Positions 22,118-35,400 of a stretch of 64,000 nucleotides of DNA are shown here, in pieces. Made by a program: the position numbers and the translations under genes. Each line of letters opens with the position of its first letter. The stretch's first letter is position 1. Below the pieces are notes generated by a model. That model was not told where the DNA came from, searched no databases, and was given only the letters and a program-made list of their open reading frames with translations. The stretch comes from Apostichopus japonicus (lineage: Eukaryota > Echinodermata > Holothuroidea > Aspidochirotida > Stichopodidae), in contig NC_092577.1 of assembly GCF_037975245.1 (NCBI RefSeq), positions 573,001 to 637,000 of the forward strand. The letters run 5' to 3'.

Positions 22118-25100
22118 TTAACAATCGGGGGTGGATCCTATCCCTAGTTGGTCTTTCAGTTTATGAAAACGATCTTTTACATATTCGTAAAATTCTATGT
22201 CATATTTAAGTTTTTCTTTCAAATAAGTTTCTATTTCTTTAGACGGTTTCTTCTTAAAGGTTGTCTTGGAATTTTGGGCGGATTGACCTGAAAAATAAGA
22301 GAATGAAAAAGTTAAGTATTTCTATTCGAGGGTGAGATATATAAAAATGATAATATTCCTATACAGGGAAATAACAACCCAGGATATATTTCCTGGTGGC
22401 AATGAGATTGAGACAGTGTATGCTATTCACTATCTTGCCAGCTACAGCTCTCCAATGTGATATTACACATACAACTGTCAGTGACGTAGTTAGCGTCTAA
22501 AGCATGTGGGCGGGGTTTGTGATCCCCAACCCATGCCCTCCAGATAAAAGCTATTTTGGGGAGAATTTTCTTTTGTAGATGTCCAACAGGCGATTTAACT
22601 CTTGTTTAATATTCCAGTCACCCCATTTCAAGTGTATTATCCTATCATTGTTACCGTTCTCCAAAATCTTGCAATGATTACGAGGTACCGGGATATGAAA
22701 CCTAGGCTATATCATTTGTTTGCCTGGCACAATTATGGTAATTCAAACAATCCAGGTGAATGATACAGGAACTTTATTGATTGCATTCCTGATGGAGATG
22801 ACACTACTTCGAAAAAAATGTGTGGGAGGGGATTATCCCTTTCTCCCCCCCCCCCCCGCACCCCTCCGCGGTTTCTACACATACTATGATAATATACCAT
22901 AAATTGTACCTGCATTTTGTTTAAAACTTGTACATTTGTTGCACCAGGATCATCAGTATTCCCCTCAAATACGATGGAAAGTAAACAAAATGGTACCCAT
23001 ATACAAATGCCTACTAGTATCTTGTTGCCACCTTATTGCCACCTTATTGCCACCACCCAAAAAATACCCCCTCGTGTAGCCATTTGTATAATTAAACCTT
23101 ACGATCACAGCATCCAGTAGGTGCTATTTGATTAGTTCAAGCGATCCTGTACAACTTGCGGACAGGGAAGGGGGCGGTGGTGGGGGAGGGCATGGGGGTG
23201 TAGCCCCTTTCAACCCCACAAAGCTTTGTATAGTTGCACATTCTTGCATTGTATACCTAATTATATATTTGAATTTATGGTCTAAATATGCCTCAGAATG
23301 TGCCGTAATTTTACGTTATTTCTTAGGGGTGGGGGTTAGGAGGGTGAAATCCAGCACCCCCTACTTGGAAGTCGGCTTCTTCGCCCCCTTTCTTTGTAAA
23401 TACCGAATCCTCCCTGATACTTATATACTAAGTCTTCTCATATCTCGTACCATTTGCCCCTATTTCCATTTTGCCCCTATTTCCATTTTGCCCCTATTTC
23501 CATTTTGCCCTTGTTTCCATTTTGCCCCTATTTCCGGTTTGCCCCTATGTCCATTTTGCCCCTATTTCCATTTAGGCCCTATTTCCATTTTGCCCCTATT
23601 TCCGGTTTTTACCCTATGTCCATTTGCCACTATTTCCATTTTGCCCCTATTTCCATTTAGGCCCTATTTCCATTTTGCCCCTATTTCCATTTTGTCCCTA
23701 TTTCCATTTTGCCCCTATTTCCATTTTGCCCCTATGTCCATTTTGCCCCTATTTCCATTTAGGCCCTATTTCCGTTTTGCCCCTATTTCCATTTTGCCCC
23801 TATTTCCATTTTGCCCCTATTTCCATTTTGCCCCTATTTCCATTTAGGCCTTATTTCCGTTTTGCCCCTATTTCCATTTTGCCCCTATTTCCATTTAGGC
23901 CCTATTTCCATTTGCCCCTATTTCCATTTTGCCCATATTTCTATTTTGCCCCTATTTCCATTTTGCCCCTATTTCTATTTTGCCTCTATTTCCATTTAGG
24001 CCCTATGTCCATTTTGCCCCTATTTCCATTTTGCCCCTATTTCCATTTTGCCCCTATTTCCATTTAGGCCCTATTTCCATTTAGGCCCTATTTCCATTTA
24101 GGCCCTATTTCCATTTAGGCCCTATTTCCATTTAGGCCCTATTTCCATTTTGCCCCTATTTCCATTTTGCCCCTATTTCCATTTTGCCCCTATTTCCATT
24201 TTGCCCCTATTTCCATTTTGCCCCTATTTCCATTTAGGCCCTATTTCCATTTAGGCCCTATTTCCATTTAGGCCCTATTTCCATTTAGGCCCTATTTCAA
24301 TTCACCCCTATTTCCATTTTGCCCCTATTTCCATTTTGCCCCTATTTCCATTTTGCCCCTATTTCCATTTTGCCCCTATGTCCATTTTGCCCCTATTTCC
24401 ATTTAGGCCCTATTTCCGTTTTGCCCCTATTTCCATTTTGCCCCTATTTCCATTTTGCCCCTATTTCCATTTTGCCCCTATGTCCATTTTGCCCCTATTT
24501 CCATTGAGGCCTTATTTCCGTTTTGCCCCTATTTCCATTTTGCCCCTATTTCCATTTAGGCCCTATTTCCATTTGCCCCTATTTCCATTTTGCCCATATT
24601 TCTATTTTGCCCCTATTTCCATTTTGCCCCTATTTCTATTTTGCCTCTATTTCCATTTAGGCCCTATGTCCATTTTGCCCCTATTTCCATTTTGCCCCTA
24701 TTTCCATTTTGCCCCTATTTCCATTTAGGCCCTATTTCCATTTAGGCCCTATTTCCATTTAGGCCCTATTTCCATTTAGGCCCTATTTCCATTTAGGCCC
24801 TATTTCAATTCACCCCTATTTCCATTTTGCCCCTATTTCCATTTTGCCCCTATTTCCATTTTGCCCCTATTTCCATTTTGCCCCTATGTCCATTTTGCCC
24901 CTATTTCCATTTAGGCCCTATTTCCGTTTTGCCCCTATTTCCATTTTGCCCCTATTTCCATTTTGCCCATATTTCCATTTAGGCCTTATTTCCGTTTTGC
25001 CCCTATTTCCATTTTGCCCCTATTTCCATTCAGGCCCTATTTCCATTTTGCCCCTATTTCCATTCAGGCCCATATTTCTATTTTGCCCCTATTTCCATTT

Positions 25101-28100
25101 TGCCCCTATTTCTATTTTGCCTCTATTTCCATTTAGGCCCTATGTCCATTTTGCCCCTATTTCCATTTTGCCCCTATTTCCATTTTGCCCCTATTTCCAT
25201 TTAGGCCCTATTTCCATTTAGGCCCTATTTCCATTTAGGCCCTATTTCCATTTAGGCCCTATTTCAATTCACCCCTATTTCCATTTAGGCCCTATTTCCG
25301 TTTTGCCCCTATTTCCATTTTGCCCCTATTTCCATTTTGCCCCTATTTCCATTTTGCCCCTATGTCCATTTTGCCCATATTTCCATTTAGGCCTTATTTC
25401 CGTTTTGCCCCTATTTCCATTTTGCCCCTATTTCCATTTAGGCCCTATTTCCATTTGCCCCTATTTCCATTTTGCCCATATTTCTATTTTGCCCCTATTT
25501 CCATTTTGCCCCTATTTCTATTTTGCCTCTATTTCCATTTAGGCCCTATGTCCATTTTGCCCCTATTTCCATTTTGCCCCTATTTCCATTTTGCCCCTAT
25601 TTCCATTTAGGCCCTATTTCCATTTAGGCCCTATTTCCATTTAGGCCCTATTTCCATTTAGGCCCTATTTCCATTCACCCCTATTTCCATTTTGCCCCTA
25701 TTTCTATTTTGCCCCTATTTCCATGTAGGCCCTATTTCCATTTTACCCCTATTTCCATTTTGCCCCTATTTCCGTTTAGGCCCTATTTCCATTTAGGCCC
25801 TATTTCAATTTACCCCTATTTCCATTTTGCCCCTATTTCCATTTAGGCCCTATGTCCATTTAGGCCCTATGTCCATTTTGCCCCTATTTCCATTTTGCCC
25901 TACCCCATTTAGGCCCTATTACCTTTAGGCCCTATTTCCATACATGACTTACCAAGCATATCTCGATAAGTCTTCACAGCGCCACCACACATAGACGGCA
26001 TTAGCTTCTCCATCACTTTCAAAGTATCTTCGTATTCTTCCATGAGACCAATAACCATATATTTTTCTAGATTTTCTTTCGCCTTATTCAGGGCATATTG
26101 TGGGTTTTTACTGTGAAAGGAAACAACAAAATGACAAATGAATGTCGTGTTACTGTTTTTTACAGATCGTGTTTTACATAGACATGATTTACGCCATTAC
26201 GTATAATGCCGTTATGCAAAGGTAGTCTACTTTTCAGTTTTTGAGTCCGCACTTTTCAGTTGCTGAGTCTACCGAAGGAACTGATTATTGTTAACACACT
26301 GTACGCTGTGACCATCATGCTTATCTTACGTAAACGAATATTAATCATTCTGTCTACAACAGACGAGACACATCATGCATTGTTTGCCGGTTTATCATTG
26401 CTTCCCAATTTGTTTTGTGATAACGAATAAATTATTCACTGTCCTTTGTGTACACACCGTACCTCGTAGGATTATTATATCAATATGTCCGTTATGGTAT
26501 CTCATTCAGATGAAGAGTTTGATAGGCTACTACCCTATCCCTAACTGTTACATATATATCCATTCTCCGAACAAAACAAAGTCCAGGTTTCAGTGGTATT
26601 ACATCAATCTCATATGAATATAATGAACTACATACTTTTAGAGAAAAAAAGTTCATTTTAAGAAAATTCACCCCTGTGAGAACCTGAACACACATTCATG
26701 CACCCCCACACACAAACAACAGTCATTGAGCTTTATGCTCGGCCAGGATTTTGGCAACGTGATTATAAAGATGCCTTGTGTAGTATATTAAAAAAACTAT
26801 GACGATTCGATTGGAAACGACAGATTCTGACCGAAGACGAAATACAAAATCGATAATTTCATGAAATACGTTGCGTTTGCGTTAAACCACTCCCCCTCGA
26901 CCCCCCCCCCGACCCCCCAACCCCAACAAATATACTGGCTTGGGTATTTACCAATGACGTTGGATGAACATTCCAGCCAGTAAACATGTCGTAAGCTACG
27001 GAATGGTAAAACAGGAAGGGACCTATGGAGGCTTATTGGGGACGCAGTGCAACATTGTTATATGCTAGGGTAGATTGGAGTGTATGTCTAAGAGACAGGT
27101 AAAAAATTGCTCAAAACTTAGACCAATTGTGTGTAACTGTTCCTTTAGCTTACATATACTCCCCAATACCGCTGTGTGTATCTAACTATATCATGTTACC
27201 ACGAAAATGAATGATTAACCTACAGAGAGGAGGGTGTGGGGGAGAGGGCGTGGAGTAGAGGGCGTGGAGGGGAGGGCGTGGAGGACAGGGCGTGGAGGGA
27301 GGGCGTAGAGGGGAGGGCGTGGATGGAGGGCGTAGAGGGGAGGGCGTGGATGGAGGGCGTAGAGGGGAGGGTGTGGATGGAGGGCGTGGAGGGGAGGGTG
27401 TGGATGGAGGGCGTGGTGGGACGGCGTGGAGGGGAGGGCTTGGAGGAGAGGGCGTGGAGTAGAAGGGGAGGGAAGCGGGCGTCTGGCAGGTAACTGCAGG
27501 ATGATTTCCCTATTGGAGTGTCGTTAACTTATCAGGGGTGTGGAAAAAACGAACTAACTTACTCGCATTGTGGATCGTATCCACAAAAGAGTCGTACATT
27601 TAATTCGTAGTAAAATGGTTCTTTGCAGTCAGCACGGTTGTTATGGAAACATTCATCTAAGGTCTAAACAGGAAAATAAAGAATGCCTGGTTAGTAAGTT
27701 GTCAGCTGATCATCATAAAAAAATAACTAAATCAATAAAAAAGGAAAAAAGCAACAGGAACAGGAAACATTAATGAAAAAAAAAATAGACCGTTAAAATA
27801 TGCCCAGGATATATTTCTATAATACTTTTAATTTTTGAGAAATGGCCCTTTAAAACATTCATCATGTAAAGTGACTGGACTACTAAGTCTAATACACAGA
27901 CGGTTTAGGTCAATTCCTCAGAAGCGACACAAAACTCAATGGGGAAAACATAAGAATTTTGATGGTGTCAACATATTCCTAAAGCATTAAGAACTTGTAA
28001 CGTACAAACAGTGTTAAATGTCTCCCAGTGGTGCTCTCTTGTTTATAAGAAGAGAAAATGTTCTGTGTTGAGAACATTAATAATCCTATCTTGCCTCTTG

Positions 28101-30054
28101 TGAAAAAAAAACAACAATATAAAAAAAATATTTGTCTTAATAGCCTACTTTATTTGCTCATGCGTTATTAAAATTTAATGTGTTCGATTTTTTTTTCTTT
28201 GGAAGTTTTGTTTCTGAATATTTCTGTGTATTTCTCTTATAAATTCAAGTCACAATATTTGTCAAGTTGACAGCCTACCTCATTCGGTCGTGCGGCATGA
28301 GGTCCAAGGTTTTTAAGTAATTGTGTTTTGTTCATGTCGGCATCTCCATGCCTCATAAAATAATACCAGGAGATATATCTTGACAATGGCTCTCGTATCA
28401 TACTGGCAAACACAGGTCTCTCGTTTCTGCAAAAATTAAAGCAACAAGAATTGAAAGTTGTCAGAGAACAAAATGCAAGTCATGTTTGATGATATTTAGA
28501 TATCTTTTATGCCAGAAATTGCATTAAACAATAAACTCCTGTCGCAGTTAATTTAAATCTCCCGCGATTTGTGACGATCCAACTCGGATATCCATCATTA
28601 GACAACCTCTTGATTTGATTTAGACAACTACAACTAGAAATGGTCAATGCTTCGGCGATACTAAAATCTAATCAGAATATAGGTTATTTATTAATCAAAT
28701 GTCATATGTAATAAGTCAAATCTATAATATTGTAAATTGTTGACTTATGCATTATTATATATAATGACTTACTCTGGTAATTCTGCGTATCTGTAATGGC
28801 CGTGAATAAAACCAGGTCTGGTTTGTTCGGCTAGTTGTTCTCTTATCTTCGAAATCTTCAAACAGAATAAAACGAAAAATTATGAAACTTATGTTCATAA
28901 ATATTAGCATAGATCAACAGAAAAATGAAAAAAAAAAACTCGCCTTGACTTAAGTTATCCGTCACGTAACGAAAAGGTTAGTTAAACGTAAATTGTATGT
29001 TTACACAATCTATTTAGTTATAATAGATTGAATTAAAATACAAAAACAATCGGAGGATATAGAATAAAATGTGTCTGAGAGAAAAAGTTATTTGAAACCT
29101 AAAAATGGTTAATGTTGTAAAGTTTTACGTACCGATTTTTCATATTCTCTGATGCTCAACATATATTCAACATATACCGGATCTGGTGTTGCGAATTGAC
29201 GCACGAAATCCCAGAATACCCAAACCAAAGTTCTGCTGCCACACTTGGGGACGCTGTTGAACATAATCGTTTTCTGCAAATAAAGGAAAAAAAAGACAGT
29301 GTCATTTTCGTTACGTCATGACTTACATCATATAGTAAGGCTCGTAGCCAGGCTGGTCACATAGGGCCGTGCGCCCCCCCCCCACCCCGCCCCATGCAGG
29401 CTACTGTTCCTCGCCTCTCATCTGTTCTATCACCATATGCACAAAATCTTCACAAGTTTCAGGACATGGATATTGCGCCCTCTAAAAGTGTTGGTGCCCT
29501 TTCTACTCAGAATTGTTGATTACGACATGCGCATATTGTATTGTTGTTTGCGATCTGCACCCTTTAAAATATGGTCGATTTATTCGTATCAAAGTTCAAA
29601 TTAAAATGTTACTTTTAAATTTTGATCAAGTGCAGCAATTACTCATGCTTACATTTGGTTTAAATATGTAAGTGTGAGAATTAGAGAACTTCGAGAGAGA
29701 ATAACAGGATAACTTCTTGCTTAAAATGATATGTATATGTATATTTTTCTGTTTCATTTGTTAACATTAAGTAATTTTATTTGATTGTGATTCTCAAACG
29801 AGGACACAAACCCAACCATCATTATTGATCTATGTTATAGAGTTGATCTATGTTATAGAGTTGGTCTATGTTCATAGATATAATGTTCCTTCGCACACAA
29901 GACTGAAGATTTGATCAAGTCTAAATATTACATCATCGAGACACAGGTGCTTCAAGTTTCTTACGTTTTTTCACCTTTATTTATTGCAATGTAGTTTATT
30001 GTCTGTAATTATTTTATATTGATATTATAAACTACTACTACTGCTACCACCACC

Positions 30055-30103
<49 letters not shown>

Positions 30104-32824
30104 ATACTACTAATACTACTAATACTATTACTACTACTACTTTGTGCCTCTACAGTTTATCTCCTACCTCTTCTCTGACCCTTGTTGGTTTCTTTCTTCT
30201 CTCCACTCTTTGTCAACTAATCCACATACATCAATTTCTTTGTGTTCACCCTGCTCATTAACCTATCTGTATTCTTTGCTTGTATTTTGTCCCTTGTAGT
30301 TTCTGTTAATTGTCATTCAGCCTCTGAAGAAGATCCTGCTAGGATCGAAACGTCAGGCCCACTTTTACACACTACATACTACTATAAAATAATTATATGA
30401 AAATAGTTTATTTTCTGGGTTATGCAAATCCTGATTCTGAAATATTGAAGCTGTTTACACGATTGAATTTGAACCTTGAAAAATAGGAAAATAAAAACAA
30501 AGTGACAGTAAACGTTTTTATTTCCTCGTGGCAATATGACGTCACAAATGACAGCTTCCATACATGACTATCAAACGGAGCAACAGTTGCTTTAGTCCTT
30601 AAAGGAGTTATTTTTTTCACAAAGATCTCCATCAAATCAGCTAAAGAAGCTGGTTTGGGCTTTATCTTCTTTAAGTTTAAGATCATGTTTAGCTTCAGTG
30701 AACTGAGAATAGCCCGCCATTAAACTGCAGTATTAGGTATCTTACCGCTTCAGGTACAGGTCTACCATACAGCGACCCCTCTGGTATACCAGGAACAGTA
30801 TCAACCGGTGAGCATATTGTATGACGGACAGTGTGCGAAGACATCCTCCCTGCAGATTAGAACACAGTTAGTTTCTATTAATAAGTGTATCACGCCAGAT
30901 GTAAGTAAACACATTTGATTTCCTTCAAAACAGATCATCCAATCAATGCATTGCTATTTTTAGATTTATATGTCCGTGCAATCGAGAGGGTGGGGGTAGG
31001 GTGGGGGTAGAGATGGCCTTATATGATAACCGACTCCAGTATATAGGCCTCAGAAGAATACTGCCATGAAAAGTAGTAATAATTGTCCCTTTTTTTGTGA
31101 TGGAACCTGTTCTTGGTTTTTTCGCATTTCTGTTCAATTGTTTCTTTATTCGTTCATTGCCCAAATTATGACAGCGACCATAGCCAACATCCTAAACTGT
31201 AAACCTGTACTTGGAGCTTGTAACGCATTCAATAAGTTTAAAGGCAATTGAGCCAACAACAACTTCCTATCACTCGGGTTGTACGACAAAGCACAACAAA
31301 TATGTTATGTCGCACACTAAGCTGACATGTCCCCTTATCATTGGGTCAGGAAGTTGTTTGCATGGCGACACCAGTAGAATAGCAAACAGAACCAAACACA
31401 TCAGAGAAATTCACATCAAAGACTATGGTTATACTCAATCAACCGTTATACTCAATCAACTATATCTACAGTTAGATAGCATGAGATATATACAGTAATT
31501 AAACTTGCGTTTTCAATTAACAGTGTAGAACATTTCTCTCTTCTATTTACGTTTACATTTTCTGCAATCGGTGTATCCCTTTAAATTTGAGAGGTAAAAC
31601 TATACCGTTTGTTTGCTATGTGTTTTTAGGGAAAAAAAAGGGAACAGAAGCAGTGGCGGAGCGTCCATACAGTGAGGGGGGCGGATGCCCCCCTGACGGA
31701 CTCAAATGGACTACTGGCGCCCTTTTCAGCTTTTTACTACTTTATACTTATTCGCGATTATTGACTTTTTATTGCGCTCTCATCTACCTATTGACATTTG
31801 TCACATTTTGTTGGTGTAATTTTCTGACAAAATTGCGACGACACCTATTTATTCTTCGTTTAACTGCAAATTAGCAAGGCCAGGAAAAGGTCATTTCCAG
31901 CGATCTAGGGAGTATCTTTACTCAAAAATTTTCTGTACGCTCCGCGCCAACCTGTGGTGGCGCTCCGCTTAGAAAGTGTCGAAAGCGCCCCTACAGACCA
32001 TTCTTGCCCCCCTGACCAATTCCCCTGGCTCAGCCACTGAACAGAAGGGGGTAAAAGAAAGAACAAAAAAAGGAGCGAGGGTAAATAATGTTGTCTAATT
32101 GATTCATGCTACGTTCGTATAATACATACAGCCATTGTAAAATATTTCCAAAACAACTAATAATAAAACATAATTATTTCAATGGAGACCTATATTTATA
32201 CCGCTTAACCCAATGCTCGTAAAGTAACTTTGACTTTTATCTGTACCCTTCCTTTCACAATATTATTCCAGGGAGTTGCAACTCCTTGCTTATATACCGT
32301 GCCATGTACCGACATACCGTGCCATATACCGACATACCGTGCAATGTACCGACATACCGTGCCATATACCGACAATATGCAGAATACGGTAATTAAACTC
32401 ATTTCACTCTGCCACAGACACCGGGTATCAATACAAGGTTTGCTGGGCTGATTTACGGGTGGCATTTAAACCGTATAACATGTGGGAACGGTTTTGGAAA
32501 GGCTTTTTCTTCCTTTTACAACCAACATAGCATCCATCCTTAACAATTCTGGCCACTACTGTTTGAATCCAGGAAACCATGTATTATTAATAACCTGTTA
32601 ACACAATTTAAATTGTTATTTTTATTATTATTAGGATTATACGCCACGTATAACATAGTCTCCAAGACTGTCTACATGATCATACCTGAGATAAGCGACT
32701 TCAGTTGGCGAGAGGTTGGGTAAACTGAATCCCAAGTTGTGAAAATTACCGTCAGCCACAAAAAGACAATACAAAACAATGAACTCATTAAGACCTGGAT
32801 ACGACAGCATTGTTTAGAAGCCAT
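22118..32824 (-). CDS. UST: Uronyl/hexuronic 2-O-sulfotransferase-like (paralogue 2, 8 exons, complete)
   Basis: Tandem paralogue of the sulfotransferase at 12-18.6 kb, same predicted Golgi PAPS-dependent reaction. Exons in transcript order: 32686-32824, 30746-30849, 29133-29273, 28773-28855, 28279-28426, 27563-27663, 25953-26110, 22118-22287. They join in phase to 347 residues. Seen: signal anchor around residues 11-30, VPKCGSRT (89-96), FIHGH (144-148), REPLSRYISWYY (167-178), cysteines 210, 218, 232 and 238 with the same spacing as paralogue 1, a sequon NKT, and tail EFYEYVKDRFHKLK. The 83-, 148-, 101- and 158-base exons have exactly the same lengths and phases as in paralogue 1; the first two exons are hardly alignable. 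The start ATG opens the only N-terminal anchor. Introns hold a 2.5-kb satellite, a G-rich minisatellite and a hammerhead motif. Substrate is unknown. Confidence 0.92.
23449..25942. repeat. 2.5-kb satellite of 17-bp units in sulfotransferase 2 intron 7
   Basis: Roughly 145 copies of CCCCTATTTCCATTTTG and the variant CCCTATTTCCATTTAGG. Higher-order blocks recur: the marker CAATTCACCCCTATTTCC appears at about 24298, 24809 and 25265. Since 17 bp avoids stops, three plus frames stay open and give artificial PLFPFCPYFHFAPISI-type proteins. On the transcribed strand it is a run of GGGG tracts. Confidence 0.97.
27228..27487. repeat. 27-bp G-rich minisatellite in sulfotransferase 2 intron 6
   Basis: Units such as GGAGGGCGTGGATGGAGGGC and GTAGAGGGGAGGGCG, open in a plus frame. 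It ends about 75 bases from the 27563-27663 exon. Confidence 0.9.
30037..30145. repeat. (CTA)n/(CCA)n microsatellite
   Basis: Trinucleotide run ACTACTACT with an ACCACC block, followed by AATACT variants, in sulfotransferase 2 intron 2. Confidence 0.95.
30320..30358 (+). ncRNA. Hammerhead-ribozyme-like motif of Penelope type
   Basis: Core CTGAAGA (30324-30330) fits CUGANGA. Stem II is GATCC/GGATC (30332-30336 with 30342-30346) closing loop TGCTA, then GAAA (30347-30350). Self-complementary ACGT (30350-30353) could form the short stem III, C30354 would be the cleavage base, and GCCT/AGGC (30320-30323 with 30355-30358) form stem I. This is the minimal type I layout known from Penelope-like retroelements. 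It lies antisense to the host gene in an intron. Confidence 0.65.
31651..32039. mobile_element. Non-autonomous hAT element with perfect 8-bp TSD
   Basis: Termini CAGTGGCGGAGCG and (reverse-complemented right end) CAGTGGCTGAGCC are imperfect inverted repeats. Both sides carry AACAGAAG (31643-31650 and 32040-32047). It is 389 bp with no transposase, inside sulfotransferase 2 intron 1. A homologous fragment in reverse orientation lies at about 62620-62715. Confidence 0.85.
32295..32374. repeat. 20-bp tandem repeat
   Basis: Four to five copies of ATACCGTGCCATGTACCGAC with small variants. Confidence 0.9.
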
Positions 32825-34380
32825 TTTACAGAGTTACACCCGGTCCTATGCGTTGGAAGTATAAGTAAGCAACTTCCAAGCTATATGATTGAAAACAATA
32901 TTTATTCTCTTATCCCACAATGATAACACATGCGCATATCACTCTCCCCAGCTCGGTGATTTACGGGTTAAAAAACGACAGACAACTGTTGTTATGTCTA
33001 TTAGTCAACAACAAGCACTACTAAATATTATCCCGAGTTCCGTGTTAAGTGTTAAGCGATCCGACCAACATCAGTTACAGAGCAGAGGGAAAGATCCATT
33101 GGCGTAAACGAATGCATAATGTGTACACAAGATCCATTTTTATGAAAATATAGTTCCAATCTCGTCAAATAATTCAAAACTTGAATACAGGACGCTGTCG
33201 GCGAAATAAATTGCTTCACAGTTGACTTTCGTATGTTACGCTTCAAAGTGTACAGCCTATATCTGCATTTCAGACAGAAATTTCAAATGTAATGGAAGTT
33301 AAGTTTCCCAATACGTCCGTACACACGCGGTTATCAAGGATTGCAATCCTCAGATCTAACTTTGATGTTGATTTTACACCATAAGGCCAGGAAACGTTCC
33401 CTCAGACTGTCCGGAAAAGTAATGAATCGATCAGGACGCAACTTCGCTGTTACTCTCGCGTACAATAGCAAACCCGTTCGACTTCTATTCTGAGGTTAAT
33501 GAATGGATTCTGAGCCGTCAAAGATTATTAACCTCACTGGCTGGGTAGAAAGGTTAACGAGGCCTGCAGATCATCTATAGGCCTACAGTGTATACACCTC
33601 GTTAAGAGTGTAGGCTATGAGAGAGCGAAATCGGTCAGACCGAACAGAAACGGTAGCCGGAAATGACACGCATTTTGTCTAGCTTTATCGACTCTCCACC
33701 GTGTTCTCAAATGTTAAACGTGTTCAATATGCTAAGTCATTCTACTAGAGCACAAAGTATATCACTTCACCAAGTATTAAAGTCAGCCGTGACTGTTTTT
33801 TAACATCCCAGAATTTTCTCCGTACGTCTTCCCTCCATTTGGACAGCTGTAAACTCTGAGATATTTATCAAGTACTTATCTGAATTCCAGGATATGCAAC
33901 AACAGGATATTTGTTCTGTTTGCAGTCTTTGGTTGTATATTTGATTGGTTTTAATCCTTCGCATGTACTGTGCGTCTACAAGACCACTTATCAATTGAAT
34001 GACTGGAGTTAAAAAGCTGCCAGGAAATCCAAAATGTTCACAAGACTTCAGAGTGCCTGTCGGTAAACATGTTGAGTTCTCCGCGAGGATTAGCATCAAA
34101 CTGTAAGATTTAAAGCCAAGATTGACATGCTATGGGTAACCATGGACTTTATCATCACATTGTCTGTAGTGTAGATTGTAGATTTGTCCGTTTGTACAAC
34201 TCATGCATGTGTTTTTATGTACTGGGGTATATTAACTGATACAATCAACTGCCAGTGGCTGCATCGTGCGAAAAAGGAGATGTAAATCTAATCTCAATCT
34301 AAGTGAAAGGAGATGAAATCATGCACAACCTCTCCAAATAGCTAAGAAATATCTAATTCAGACAAAGAATTCTGCACAAA
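32825..34380. other. Upstream region of sulfotransferase 2 and intergenic DNA
   Basis: No gene recognised. The first few hundred bases presumably hold the paralogue 2 promoter. A 99-codon minus-strand open frame at 33800-34099 has no feature I can relate to a family. Confidence 0.4.
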
Positions 34381-34384
34381 ATAT

Positions 34385-34919
34385 TAACGCTGGTCTTTAA
34401 ATGCGTTGTTGATAAATCTGCTCCCCAATATCTCATATCTACATTCACTTTAGCACCACAATCTTTATAAGCCGATCATTCCACGAACACAGAGGGTCAC
34501 TTTTGCTTCAAGAGCAATAAGTGTATTTGGCGCCGAGCAATGGAATAAATTACCTAACCATGTCAAACAATCTGAGAATCTTGCAATTTTTAAAAGAAAA
34601 CTCAAAACATATTTATTTCCTGGCTAATCACTTATATACTCAATTTTTCAAATTTTCAATATTTGTAATCATTATATTTCATATTTTTGAATTTTCTTTT
34701 AGATTTTATATAACATTTTGCATTTTCTATTTTTCTCTTTGATTTTCATAGCAATTGTATATATTTATACATTCATCTAGTATATTTTTCTACGCCATTT
34801 GATATCTTATTTTCTTATGAATGGTTATTCTTTCTTTGTATGTTGTTGTAAAGCGCAACCGAAAACTTTGTTGGGGTTGCGCTATATGAAATTCAATAAA
34901 TAATAAATAATAATAATAA
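34385..34919 (+). mobile_element. 3' end of a non-LTR retrotransposon (CR1/L2-like), degenerate
   Basis: Translated in frame up to the stop at about 34627, the sequence ends with the typical reverse-transcriptase ORF tail: AEQWNKLPNHVKQSEN then FKRKLKTYLFPG. Further upstream a second frame gives VVDKSAPQYLIS, so at least one frameshift is present. The 3' UTR ends in a GCGCAACC/GGTTGCGC stem (about 34853-34882) and an AATAAATAATAAT tail. It is a truncated, dead copy. Confidence 0.8.
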
Positions 34920-34997
34920 TTCCATTTGGGAGATATAACAATTTAATTAATGTTCCTACATACTGAGACAAACGAAGGCTTGAGCAAGTCTTCATAT

Positions 34998-35400
34998 AGT
35001 TTAGTTTAGTTTAGTAGCAAAAAAAAAGGATCAGGAGGTACACTGAAGTCCCCATCAAGGACCCTATAGGAGAGAAAAACAAACTGACGACACAAACACT
35101 CAGACCCGATTACAATGCTTAAAGTGCTTGTCCAAGGCATTCTTAAACCCATTCACACTATACTTGCAAGTACAACTTTCTCAGGCAAACCGTTACACTC
35201 ATTCACAACCCTATTAGAGAAAAGTTATGCCGAATATTAATCCTCTTTTGTGACTTTTGGAGTTTAAGACAATGACCTCTGGTACAACTACTATTAGCTA
35301 ACATGAAAAAGTCAGTGAAGGATAAATTGTCAAAACCATACACAATATTGAAAACCTGAATCAAGTCACCACGTAACCTCCTAAGCTCCATACATCAAGC
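34998..35400 (-). mobile_element. 3' end of a second non-LTR retrotransposon, degenerate
   Basis: On the minus strand ELRRLRGDLIQVFNIVYGFD, then TRGHCLKL and NRVVNE-like and GLPEKVV pieces in shifted frames match the usual C-terminal part of CR1-group reverse transcriptase ORFs. The 3' end is a short TAAAC-type tail (plus-strand TAGTTTAGTTTAGTTTAG near 35000). Several frame breaks show it is inactive. Confidence 0.75.

Noticed and set aside
23128-25610. Long plus-strand open frames (up to 239 codons) with PLFPFCPYFHFAPISI-type repeats
   Set aside because: They are the 17-bp satellite read in three frames; the unit avoids stops and the array lies inside an intron of an oppositely oriented gene.
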